NCBI RefSeq assembly: GCF_000374425.1
Contig: NZ_KB894355.1
Location: 62,001-126,000, forward strand
From: Acinetobacter tjernbergiae DSM 14971 = CIP 107465
GTDB lineage: Bacteria > Pseudomonadota > Gammaproteobacteria > Pseudomonadales > Moraxellaceae
DNA length: 64,000 bases
Reading direction: 5' to 3'
Below are positions 37,746 to 45,972 of this stretch, in pieces (the stretch's first letter is position 1; every line of letters begins with the position of its first letter). The position numbers were made by a program, and so were the translations under genes. Below the pieces are notes generated by a model. It was not told the origin of the DNA. It was given only the letters and a program-made list of their open reading frames with translations, and did no database searches.

Positions 37746-39458
37746 ATGGAACACATCGAACGTGAAGCGATGGAGTTTGACGTAGTGATCGTAGGCGCAG
37801 GCCCTGCGGGTTTATCTGCTGCGATTAAAATTCGTCAATTAGCGATTGAAAACAACCTACCTGATCTTTCTGTATGTGTTGTTGAAAAAGGCTCTGAAGT
37901 AGGTGCGCATATCCTTTCTGGTGCTGTACTTGAACCACGTGCCATGAATGAATTGTTTCCGAACTGGAAAGAAGAAGGTGCGCCATTAAACGTTCCTGTA
38001 ACGGACGACGAAACCTATTTCTTACTCTCTGATACCAAAGCACAAAAAATGCCGTATTGGATGGTACCAAAATCAATGCATAACGAAGGGAACTATGTCA
38101 TTTCTCTTGGTAATGTTGTGCGTTGGTTAGGTCAAAAAGCTGAAGAACTTGAAGTTTCTATCTTCCCAGGTTTTGCTGCTTCTGAAGTACTTTACCATGA
38201 AGATGGTACGGTAAAAGGGATTCAAACAGGTGATATGGGGATTGGCAAAAATGGTGAGCCAACACATAACTTCACGCCTGGTTATGAACTGCATGCAAAA
38301 TATACCTTGTTTGCTGAAGGTTGCCGTGGTCACCTCGGTAAGCGTTTAATTGCAAAATATAATCTTGATAAAGATGCTGATCCACAACATTACGGGATCG
38401 GGATTAAAGAACTTTGGGAAATCGACCCAGCTAAACACAAACCAGGTCTAGTCATGCATGGTGCGGGTTGGCCTTTATCTGAAACTGGTTCTGCTGGTGG
38501 TTGGTGGCTATACCACGCTGAGAACAACCAAGTAACTTTAGGTATGATCGTAGACTTATCTTACGAAAATCCAAATATGTATCCATTTATGGAAATGCAA
38601 CGTTGGAAAACACACCCAACCATTAAGCAATTCCTAGAAGGTGGTAAGCGTATTTCTTACGGTGCACGTGCGGTTGTGAAAGGTGGTTTCAACTCTTTAC
38701 CTAAACTGACTTTCCCAGGCGGTTGCTTAATTGGTGATGATGCTGGTTTCTTGAATTTCTCAAAAATCAAGGGCTCACATACAGCAATGAAGTCAGGTAT
38801 GCTGTGTGGTGAAGCAGTATTCGAAGCGATTGCTGCTGGCGTAGAAAAAGGTGGTGATCTTGCGATTGCTCGCGCGCTTGAAGGTGATGACCATTTTGCT
38901 AAAGAGTTAACTGCTTATACAGATAAGTACAATAATTCTTGGTTAAAAGAAGAGTTATATCAAGCGCGTAACTTTGGTCCAGCAATGCACAAGTTTGGTA
39001 CTTGGATTGGTGGTGCATTTAACTTTATCGATCAAAATATCCTTAAAGTCCCATTTACGTTACACGATTTAAAACAAGACTTTGCTGCGCTTAAAACTGT
39101 AGATGCATCAACGTTCAAACCAAACTATCCAAAACCAGATGGTAAGTTGACCTTTGACCGTTTATCTTCAGTCTTCGTATCGAATACAGTACATGAAGAA
39201 AACCAGCCTGCTCACTTGAAGCTGACTGATCCATCAGTGCCAGTGAATGTAAACTTACCAAAATGGGATGAGCCTGCTCAACGCTACTGCCCTGCTGGTG
39301 TTTATGAAATCATGGAAAATGATGATGGTTCTAAGCGCTTCCAGATCAATGCAGCAAACTGCGTACACTGTAAGACTTGTGACATCAAAGATCCATCACA
39401 AAACATTACTTGGGTAACTCCTGAGGGTGGTGGTGGTCCTAACTACCCGAATATGTAA
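37746..39458 (+). CDS. Electron transfer flavoprotein-ubiquinone oxidoreductase
   Basis: 570 residues. Passes electrons from ETF, reduced by acyl-CoA dehydrogenases, to ubiquinone. The N-terminal FAD-binding motif is VVIVGAGPAGLSAAIK, the ubiquinone-binding region follows in the middle, and the C-terminal 4Fe-4S site is CPAGVYE with CVHCKTCDIKDPSQ. Peripheral inner-membrane enzyme. GAGGAG lies before the ATG. No etfAB genes are adjacent. It fits the acyl-CoA synthetase in this window as part of fatty acid oxidation. Confidence 0.95.
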   Translation: MEHIEREAMEFDVVIVGAGPAGLSAAIKIRQLAIENNLPDLSVCVVEKGSEVGAHILSGAVLEPRAMNELFPNWKEEGAPLNVPVTDDETYFLLSDTKAQKMPYWMVPKSMHNEGNYVISLGNVVRWLGQKAEELEVSIFPGFAASEVLYHEDGTVKGIQTGDMGIGKNGEPTHNFTPGYELHAKYTLFAEGCRGHLGKRLIAKYNLDKDADPQHYGIGIKELWEIDPAKHKPGLVMHGAGWPLSETGSAGGWWLYHAENNQVTLGMIVDLSYENPNMYPFMEMQRWKTHPTIKQFLEGGKRISYGARAVVKGGFNSLPKLTFPGGCLIGDDAGFLNFSKIKGSHTAMKSGMLCGEAVFEAIAAGVEKGGDLAIARALEGDDHFAKELTAYTDKYNNSWLKEELYQARNFGPAMHKFGTWIGGAFNFIDQNILKVPFTLHDLKQDFAALKTVDASTFKPNYPKPDGKLTFDRLSSVFVSNTVHEENQPAHLKLTDPSVPVNVNLPKWDEPAQRYCPAGVYEIMENDDGSKRFQINAANCVHCKTCDIKDPSQNITWVTPEGGGGPNYPNM

Positions 39459-39467
39459 TATCATTCA

Positions 39468-39496
39468 AAAATCCGAGTTTAGACTCGGATTTTTTA
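39468..39496 (+). terminator. Terminator after ETF-QO
   Basis: ATCCGAGT (39471-39478), TTAG loop and ACTCGGAT (39483-39490), flanked by A and T runs; likely bidirectional. Confidence 0.9.
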
Positions 39497-39506
39497 TTTC
39501 TTAAAT

Positions 39507-40103
39507 TTAGCGCAACAATGAAAGTGCAATCATCCACATCACCACCCCAATGATCCCATCAAGCAATTTCCATGCTTTCGGATTGGCAAAAACAGGACGT
39601 AGCAAACGAGCACCAAAACCCAGACTAAAAAAGAACAAGAAAGACGCAGAAACAGCTCCTGCTGCAAACGCCACTTTATCAGTATATTGTGCTGAAATTG
39701 AGCCGAGCAACACCACTGTATCTAAATAGACATGTGGATTTAACCAAGAAAAACTCAAACATAACATCAAAGTTTGTGCCAATGTTGTAGTCGGTTGTAT
39801 TGAAGCAACGAGACCACTATTGGATTTATAGGCGTTATAAAAACTACGTAAGCCGTAAATAAATAGGAAGGCAGCACCAAAATATTTCATGACTTGAATC
39901 AGCCCTACCTGCTGACTCAAAATCGATGCAAAACCGAAGACACCAAAGCAAATCAAAACTGCATCGGATAATGCACAAACAAGGCAAACCCAAAACACAT
40001 GTTGCTTTAACAACCCCTGTTTCAATACAAAAGCATTTTGTGCGCCAATCGCTAGAATTAAAGAGAAACCTAACAATAAACCTGAAATATATGTAGAAAC
40101 CAA
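39507..40103 (-). CDS. LysE/ArgO-family amino acid exporter
   Basis: 198 residues with six hydrophobic helices. GLLLGFSLILAIGAQNAFVLKQGLLKQH is the LysE/ArgO signature and LCLSFSWLNPHVYLDTVVLLG is the second conserved block. Members export arginine or lysine. No lysG/argP regulator is adjacent, so the substrate is uncertain. It ends close to the ETF-QO terminator and follows tusA by 3 bp on the same strand. Confidence 0.9.
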   Translation of the reverse strand: MVSTYISGLLLGFSLILAIGAQNAFVLKQGLLKQHVFWVCLVCALSDAVLICFGVFGFASILSQQVGLIQVMKYFGAAFLFIYGLRSFYNAYKSNSGLVASIQPTTTLAQTLMLCLSFSWLNPHVYLDTVVLLGSISAQYTDKVAFAAGAVSASFLFFFSLGFGARLLRPVFANPKAWKLLDGIIGVVMWMIALSLLR

Positions 40104-40106
40104 AAC

Positions 40107-40376
40107 TTAGCCTTTTTGTACTAAGTAACGATATTCGGTATGACTATTTGCATCGAGGCTTTCTTCTTTAAGCAGTAACTCATGCCCAAGATGCATACAA
40201 AATTTTGGAATATCCCATGAGGTAGAAGGGTCTGTGGCAAGTACCTCAACAATATCACCTGATTTTGCTTTACGAATCGCTTGATGCAACATCATGACTG
40301 GCTCAGGGCAACGCAAGCCTCTAGTATTCAGTTGAACCGCAGGAAGTTGAGGTTGTTCAGACATCATCATACTCAT
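40107..40376 (-). CDS. tusA: Sulfur carrier protein TusA
   Basis: 89 residues. The signature is LNTRGLRCPEPVMMLHQAIRKA with the persulfide-bearing Cys23. TusA carries sulfur from IscS to the tRNA 2-thiouridine pathway. The DPSTSWDIPKFCMHLGHEL block is also typical. Several Met codons near the start make the exact start uncertain. It is followed by the LysE-type gene at 3 bp, so the two share a transcript. Confidence 0.93.
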   Translation of the reverse strand: MSMMMSEQPQLPAVQLNTRGLRCPEPVMMLHQAIRKAKSGDIVEVLATDPSTSWDIPKFCMHLGHELLLKEESLDANSHTEYRYLVQKG

Positions 40377-40539
40377 CTATTTTAATGTTCATATTTTACC
40401 ATAAAGTCATCAGATAAAAATCCTCAACCGCCTTTTAGAAAACTGTACGTTTATTACATAGTTTTATTGATGCATATCCGCTTTTTCTTCGGTATGATGA
40501 AAATCATCTAATTGATATAGAGAGTCTTTAGGAAAGATC

Positions 40540-41379
40540 ATGATCGAGGAATCCAGTCCGTCGTGGGGTATGCGTGGCTTAAGAAAATGGTTAGGTACTG
40601 CACCTGAAACCCGCGATGAATTACTCAAGTTAGTTCAAGACTCACGTCGCTTTTTAGAACCAGATACAGTGGCGATGCTTGAGGGCGTACTTGATCTCCC
40701 AGCAACAAAGATTCGAGAAGTGATGACGCCACGCACAGCGATTATCAGCTTACAAGAAGATGATCAACTGCTAGATATTTTGGATGTACTGATTGATTCT
40801 GCACATTCACGTTTCCCCGTGTTTTCAGCAGATCAAAGCGATAATGTGGTCGGTATTTTATTAGCGAAAGACCTTTTACCTTTCCTAACCGAGCGTCATG
40901 TCAAAGTTGATATTCATTCACTGATGCGCCAACCTGTCTTCGTGCCTGAAAGCGCTCGTTCAGATCAAGTCTTGCGTATGTTAAAAAATACACAAACACA
41001 TATCGCGATTGTGATTGATGAATATGGTTCAACCTCTGGCTTAGTCACACTTGAAGATATTCTTGAAGAAATTGTGGGCGAGATTGAAGATGAACATGAT
41101 ATTGCCGATGAAGAAGCACTGTATATCGTCCCAGATAATGACCCAACCACAGCAAATACGTGGATCGTGCAAGCACTTACACCAATTGAACATTTCAATA
41201 CTATTTTAGATGCAGATTTTTCTGACGATGAAGTTGAAACTATGGGCGGTTTACTGCTGCAAGAGATTGGTTTAGTCAGCGATTTACAAGGTCAAACCAT
41301 TGAGCTTGGCGATTGGCAATTTACCATTATTGAAGCAGATGCACGCACTATTCATCTGATTCGAGCTGTCCGTCAATGA
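40540..41379 (+). CDS. corC: CorC-type CBS-domain protein
   Basis: 279 residues. Two CBS domains (about 60-190: VMTPRTAIISLQEDD, FPVFSADQSDNVVGILLAKDLL, IAIVIDEYGSTSGLVTLEDILEEIVGEI) and a C-terminal CorC_HlyC transporter-associated domain (about 205-279). It has no transmembrane part. Such proteins act in magnesium/cobalt efflux or in envelope integrity. The stop overlaps the start of lnt by ATGA, and the corC-lnt pairing is conserved in gammaproteobacteria, where the E. coli homologue is ybeX, upstream of lnt. Confidence 0.93.
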   Translation: MIEESSPSWGMRGLRKWLGTAPETRDELLKLVQDSRRFLEPDTVAMLEGVLDLPATKIREVMTPRTAIISLQEDDQLLDILDVLIDSAHSRFPVFSADQSDNVVGILLAKDLLPFLTERHVKVDIHSLMRQPVFVPESARSDQVLRMLKNTQTHIAIVIDEYGSTSGLVTLEDILEEIVGEIEDEHDIADEEALYIVPDNDPTTANTWIVQALTPIEHFNTILDADFSDDEVETMGGLLLQEIGLVSDLQGQTIELGDWQFTIIEADARTIHLIRAVRQ

Positions 41380-42935
41380 GAAGCTATTTTGAAAAGCTAT
41401 TAAATTTATCTCAACCACAAAAACAAGTTCCTTTTGTTTTTCCACTTCTGATTGCGCTGATTTCAGGTGCAATCTTTAGTTTGGCATTAGCACCGTATTA
41501 TTTCTGGTGGTTAGCGATCTTATCACCCGCATTACTTTATGCGGTTCTACGTCAACGTAGCCCGAGACAAGCTTTTGCTTTAGGTTGGGCTTATGGTTTT
41601 GGTTTATGGTTTGTGGGTGCATTTTGGCTCTATACCTCGATCCATACCTATGGTGATACCAACGCATTTTTAAGCATTTTAATGATTGCCTTTATGGCAA
41701 CTGCAATGGGCTTATTTAGTGCTTTTCAAACTTGGTTGTACCGCCGCTTTTTCCCTGAAACCCCCTTAACCTTTGCCCCTATTTGGGTATTATTCGAATG
41801 GGCAAAGACTTGGGTCTTCACAGGCTTTCCATGGCTGTTTGCAGGCTATGCATTTACTGAACGATTATTAGATGGTTATGCACCTTTATTTGGTGTCTAT
41901 GCCGTTTCTTTCGTTGTGATTGTACTTGCCTGTGCCCTTGTTGAAATTTTAAATCGTCGTTGGTTTTGGGCTGTTCCTTCAGCGCTGCTAGTGTTAGGCG
42001 CATGGGGCTCTGGATTCATTCAATTTGTTCAACCCAAAACAGCCAAACCGCTAAGTGTGTCATTGATTCAAGGTAATATTCCTCAAGACCTCAAATGGTT
42101 GACTGAATATCAAATTAAGACCCTAGAAATCTATGCCACCCTCACCCGTGCTGAATGGGGACGTGATCTCATTGTTTGGCCTGAATCCTCTATTCCATTA
42201 TTTCAAACCGATATTCCAGAGTTTTTAAAAGCAATGGATACTCAAGCAAAAAAAGCGGATAGCGCTTGGGTAACAGGGATTCCTTATTGGGATATGCCTA
42301 AGTCTCAGCAAGTCGGTGAGCCACTGTATTACAACAGTATTATGGCATCAGGCAGTGATTCACATGGCTTATATAAGAAGCAACGTCTTGTGCCCTTTGG
42401 TGAATATATTCCATTATCAGGTATGCTGAAATGGGTTTTACCCGCGATGCAAAATGATATCAGTATGAGTGGTTTCTCACGTGGGGAAGCAGACCAAAAG
42501 CCGCTCACCATCAAAGGACATGCACTTGCTGCTGCCATTTGTTATGAAGTGGCTTATCCAAACCTCACCCGTCGCAATGCAACAAATAGTGATTTTTTAA
42601 TCACCGTATCAAATGATGCTTGGTTCACGGGTACAGCAGGCCCTTGGCAACATTTACAAATGGTACAAATGCGTGCCAAAGAAAATGGGCGTTGGTTTAT
42701 TCGCGCGACCAATACGGGTGTGACAGCGTTTATTGATCACAATGGGCATATTGTGAAACAAGCTCCTTTAGATCAGGAATTTGTATTACGTGGTGATTTA
42801 CCTGCTATGCAAGGGCAAACGCTATATAACCGTTTGAGTGATTATCCAATTCTGATTTTTTCAGTTTTTTTACTCATTTTGGGTTGGATTTATCGTCCAC
42901 GCAAAGTCGATATTTCGTTTAAATCACGAAGATAA
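41376..42935 (+). CDS. lnt: Apolipoprotein N-acyltransferase
   Basis: 519 residues. Third step of lipoprotein maturation in the inner membrane. An N-terminal membrane domain (about 1-225, six to eight helices) precedes a nitrilase-fold periplasmic domain with the catalytic triad Glu270 (WPESSIP), Lys335 (before QRLVPFGEYIP) and Cys389 (ICYEVAYPN); positions match E. coli Glu267, Lys335 and Cys387. A C-terminal helix anchors the chain. The start overlaps corC by four bases. Confidence 0.96.
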   Translation: MRSYFEKLLNLSQPQKQVPFVFPLLIALISGAIFSLALAPYYFWWLAILSPALLYAVLRQRSPRQAFALGWAYGFGLWFVGAFWLYTSIHTYGDTNAFLSILMIAFMATAMGLFSAFQTWLYRRFFPETPLTFAPIWVLFEWAKTWVFTGFPWLFAGYAFTERLLDGYAPLFGVYAVSFVVIVLACALVEILNRRWFWAVPSALLVLGAWGSGFIQFVQPKTAKPLSVSLIQGNIPQDLKWLTEYQIKTLEIYATLTRAEWGRDLIVWPESSIPLFQTDIPEFLKAMDTQAKKADSAWVTGIPYWDMPKSQQVGEPLYYNSIMASGSDSHGLYKKQRLVPFGEYIPLSGMLKWVLPAMQNDISMSGFSRGEADQKPLTIKGHALAAAICYEVAYPNLTRRNATNSDFLITVSNDAWFTGTAGPWQHLQMVQMRAKENGRWFIRATNTGVTAFIDHNGHIVKQAPLDQEFVLRGDLPAMQGQTLYNRLSDYPILIFSVFLLILGWIYRPRKVDISFKSRR

Positions 42936-43085
42936 ATAATAGAAACCTTATTTCCCAGATGTTCATCGAACTCTGGGAAATAAACAATAAGAACAGATAT
43001 CTGCATATTGAATAGTAATTTTCATTAATAATAACTATTTTTATTTGTAGTACTTCATGATAAATTAATTCTGCTCATCATAAAG

Positions 43086-43197
43086 CCGTAAACGTTTACG
43101 TCAATCAACGTGCCAACATATCTCCAACAATGCTTGGGGCTATTTGATCATGATATTTTTTTATCGTGATTAGGCACTGGCGTTTGTTGGTTTACGG
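43086..43197 (+). promoter_or_regulatory. Folded leader hiding the ribosome binding site of the DUF2798 gene
   Basis: CCGTAAAC (43086-43093) pairs perfectly with GTTTACGG (43190-43197), whose end is part of the GGAG ribosome binding site. Inside it, CAA/TTG, AACG (43107-43110)/CGTT (43181-43184) and TGCC (43111-43114)/GGCA (43173-43176) continue the stem, and two hairpins are enclosed: CTCCAA/TTGGGG (43122-43139) and ATCATGATA/TATCGTGAT (43147-43170). CGTAAACGTTTACG (43087-43100) is also a perfect palindrome that competes for the first strand. It matches no riboswitch class I know. Confidence 0.6.
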
Positions 43198-43205
43198 AGT
43201 AAAAA

Positions 43206-43466
43206 ATGCAGAATTCAAAATCTTCTTTTAATTTTCAAAAGATTCCAAATCGTTACGCTTCAATTGTTTTACCTTTCTTCTTATCCATTATTATGACCTT
43301 TATTGTGTCATGTATTAGTACGCTCAAAAGTATGGGCTTTGAGCAGTTCTCTTTTACGATGTGGATGTCAGCTTGGGGAATTTCATGGCTAATCGCTTTT
43401 CCTGTTTTGCTTTTAGTCCTGCCAGTCGTTCGTAAAATGACAATCATATTGGTTCAACCTACTTAG
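43206..43466 (+). CDS. DUF2798 membrane protein
   Basis: 86 residues with two hydrophobic helices (about 20-40 and 53-76), as in the two-helix DUF2798 family (IPNRYASIVLPFFLSIIMTFIVSCIST, MWMSAWGISWLIAFPVLLLVLPVVRK). Function unknown. GGAG precedes the ATG but is included in the closing stem of the leader described above, so translation is probably controlled. Single-gene unit ending at a bidirectional terminator. Confidence 0.85.
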   Translation: MQNSKSSFNFQKIPNRYASIVLPFFLSIIMTFIVSCISTLKSMGFEQFSFTMWMSAWGISWLIAFPVLLLVLPVVRKMTIILVQPT

Positions 43467-43479
43467 AATATAGGCAATA

Positions 43480-43508
43480 AAAAACGTAGATTTTATATCT
43501 ACGTTTTT
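43480..43508. terminator. Bidirectional terminator
   Basis: AAAAACGTAGAT (43480-43491) and ATCTACGTTTTT (43497-43508) form a perfect 12-pair stem between convergent genes. Confidence 0.92.
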
Positions 43509-43529
43509 AAATCAAGCGATCTAAAATAT

Positions 43530-43874
43530 TTAAATTAGGATAGAGAATTGTACCGATAAATAAGCCACTAAACTCGATAAAAATAACATTGGGATATAAC
43601 GGTAGGCATTAAATAACAATTGTTCATATTTAGAAATCAGCTCATGATTATTCCAAACACTGGTTTTTAAAGCACTTAAAAAACAAAGCACAAACCATGC
43701 ACTCAACATACTCAGCGCAAAAAAACCAATCATTATTTGGCTACTACCCTCAGTCGTTTGCCATAAGGACAAAGCACCTTCACTCATCGGTAATAGGCTT
43801 AAAATGAACAACACAGATTTCAGCATTGCCCAATGAAACTGATTGAGTTCATCTAACACAAGAAATGCTTTCAT
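43530..43874 (-). CDS. Small unknown membrane protein
   Basis: 114 residues from the ATG at 43874, which GGAGAGA precedes at ideal distance; the open frame to 44045 lacks a matching start and looks non-coding. Three helices (about 17-33, 43-63 and 90-112). I recognise no family. It is convergent with the DUF2798 gene and downstream of gspG by more than 200 bp. Confidence 0.6.
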   Translation of the reverse strand: MKAFLVLDELNQFHWAMLKSVLFILSLLPMSEGALSLWQTTEGSSQIMIGFFALSMLSAWFVLCFLSALKTSVWNNHELISKYEQLLFNAYRYIPMLFLSSLVAYLSVQFSILI

Positions 43875-44071
43875 CTGTTCTCTCCATACCTGATTTAAAT
43901 GGTCTGAATTTATTATGCAAAGCTTTGATCTTAATAAGAAGTCTATTTTTCTGCATAATTTATTTTTCTTGTAACTATTAAACATGGGAATAATTCTTAT
44001 TATAAATCTCAATATGCACAATATTTTTAATTTTATATTTTTCAAATACTTGCATTAAAAACTCAATTAAA

Positions 44072-44120
44072 AAACATTATCACTTCATTCCCTATTTATT
44101 TTATTTAAAAATGAAGTGAT
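44072..44120 (-). terminator. Terminator after gspG
   Basis: ATCACTTCATT (44079-44089) pairs with AATGAAGTGAT (44110-44120) over a 20-base loop; on the minus strand the stem is followed by AATGTTTTTT. Confidence 0.65.
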
Positions 44121-44137
44121 ATTGCCTTATTTAAAAA

Positions 44138-44611
44138 TTATGGCTGATAATAAATATCTGCATCATTACCTTCACCACCTTCTTTACCATCTGCTCCAAA
44201 TGAATATAAATCAAATGCGCGACCTTCACGACCTGGAATCACATACTGAACATCATTTTCCCAACTGTCTTTTGGATAACCACCTTTAACATAACCACCT
44301 GGCAACCAGTTTTTAGCGACCGCAGGTTTGTTGACCAAAGCATCTAAACCACCATCTTGCATGGATGGGTAACGACCATTATCCAATTTATACTGATCCA
44401 AAGCGCCAGCAACGCCTTTGAGCGTAATACTCGTCGTATCAACTTTGGCTTTTTCACCACGTCCCATTACGTTCGGAACGATTAATGCAGCCAAAACACC
44501 TAAAATTACAATAACAACCATCACTTCAATGAGTGTAAATCCAGACTGTTTGTTCATCATCTTACGCTGCATTTTTTGCTTATTCATATCCATCTCTTTC
44601 ATGTCACTCAT
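44138..44611 (-). CDS. gspG: Type II secretion major pseudopilin GspG
   Basis: 157 residues as drawn. The prepilin site is MMNKQSG-FTLIEVMVVIVILGVLAALIVP, cleaved before Phe with N-methylation by PilD. The C-terminal globular domain has LYSFGADGKEGGEGNDADIYY, the GspG calcium-binding site. Several in-frame Met codons precede the site (MSDMKEMDMNKQKMQRKMMNK), so the start is uncertain, and the leader is longer than normal if the first is used. Its start overlaps the end of gspF. In Acinetobacter the gsp genes are scattered; only F and G are here. GspG polymerises into the pseudopilus. Confidence 0.94.
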   Translation of the reverse strand: MSDMKEMDMNKQKMQRKMMNKQSGFTLIEVMVVIVILGVLAALIVPNVMGRGEKAKVDTTSITLKGVAGALDQYKLDNGRYPSMQDGGLDALVNKPAVAKNWLPGGYVKGGYPKDSWENDVQYVIPGREGRAFDLYSFGADGKEGGEGNDADIYYQP

Positions 44612-45816
44612 CAGATCATATTGTTCATATTAATAATTGGCAACATGACCGCAATCACAATCACCAATACAATTGCTGCCATAAAAATCAGCATCAACGG
44701 CTCGAGTAAAGCCAATAAAGTTGAGATAAACGTCGTTACCTCACGATCTTGCATGGTTGAAGCTCGATCTAACATTCGATCTAATTCACCAGAAGCTTCA
44801 CCACTTCGAATCATTTGTACCATCATTGAGGGAAAATAACCGCAACGCTCCAATTGTGTTGCCAAATTACCACCTTCTGTTACACGCTCCATCGCCACTT
44901 CAATTGCATCACGAATCACCCAGTTATTACTGACTTCCGCACCGATACGTAAAGCTTCAACCAATGGTACGCCTGAGCGAGTTAAAATCGATAAGGTACT
45001 GGCAAAACGTGCTGCATTTATACCACGTGAAAGTTTACCAAATAGTGGCAACCTGAGTGTTAATCGGTCAAAGGCATAATGCCCTGCGGTTGTTCTTAGA
45101 AAGCGGGTAAATAGAATGATCGCAATAAAAGCGAGAATCAGCATTCCGATCCATGTATGTCGAATAAAGGCACTCGCTTTCATGAGCGCTACGGTAATCC
45201 AAGGCAAGGCTTCTTTACTTTGCTCAAAAGTTTTGACGATCTCAGGTACAACATAGGTCATCAAGCCCATCACAATCCCGAATGACATCAGCATGAGGAC
45301 TATTGGATAAATCATCGCACCCTGAATTTTCTTTTGCATCGCAAAACGGTTTTCAGTGTAGTCTGAGAGCTGATCTAAAATCAGATCGAGGTGCCCAGAG
45401 CGTTCGCCTGCCGCAACCGTTGCAATATAAAGCTCAGGGAAACGACCTGCTTGTTGCATACTTTGTGCTAATGAATGCCCTTCCAAAACCTTGGAACGCA
45501 CCGCAATCAATAAGTTTTGTACATGAGTCTTTTCACTTTGTTTACTGACCGCACGTAATGCTTCTTCCAATGGAATCCCCGCAGCAACCAAAACTGAAAG
45601 TTGGCGCGTCATCAATGCGAGGTCATAAGCACTAAAGCTTTTTGCAAACCAAGAACGCTGTTGTTGTTTATCTTTTTGCTCAACGGCATCGACCGCAATG
45701 GGTGTCCATGCTTTATCTCGCAACTGTTGACGAATTTGGCGTGCAGAATCCCCTTCAAGCACACCTTTATGTTGCTTTCCAGAAGCATCAAGAGCAGTAA
45801 ATTGATAAGCAGGCAT
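44611..45816 (-). CDS. gspF: Type II secretion inner-membrane protein GspF
   Basis: 401 residues. Inner-membrane platform of the secretion machine. Two tandem T2SF domains (around 70-190 and 270-395) with three transmembrane helices; LMTRQLSVLVAAGIPLEEALRAV and FASTLSILTRSGVPLVEALRI are the repeated family motifs. It starts close to a divergent priA with about 156 bp between. gspG overlaps its stop. No gspE is beside it. Confidence 0.94.
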   Translation of the reverse strand: MPAYQFTALDASGKQHKGVLEGDSARQIRQQLRDKAWTPIAVDAVEQKDKQQQRSWFAKSFSAYDLALMTRQLSVLVAAGIPLEEALRAVSKQSEKTHVQNLLIAVRSKVLEGHSLAQSMQQAGRFPELYIATVAAGERSGHLDLILDQLSDYTENRFAMQKKIQGAMIYPIVLMLMSFGIVMGLMTYVVPEIVKTFEQSKEALPWITVALMKASAFIRHTWIGMLILAFIAIILFTRFLRTTAGHYAFDRLTLRLPLFGKLSRGINAARFASTLSILTRSGVPLVEALRIGAEVSNNWVIRDAIEVAMERVTEGGNLATQLERCGYFPSMMVQMIRSGEASGELDRMLDRASTMQDREVTTFISTLLALLEPLMLIFMAAIVLVIVIAVMLPIINMNNMI

Positions 45817-45972
45817 GGTTCTGTTGTAATTGTCCCAAAATAGTTGTCGTTACTGTTGCATCCGTGTCGTGGAATCATTCATATTCATTTATGTTTATCA
45901 ACATAACGCACTGCACTTTAGCATAATTCCATGACATGCAGTCATGCCATTTTACACGTGATTGAAGCCTTT

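Noticed and set aside
44039..44137. Possible further gsp gene after gspG
   Set aside because: Only a terminator and AT-rich sequence are present; no pseudopilin-like start.
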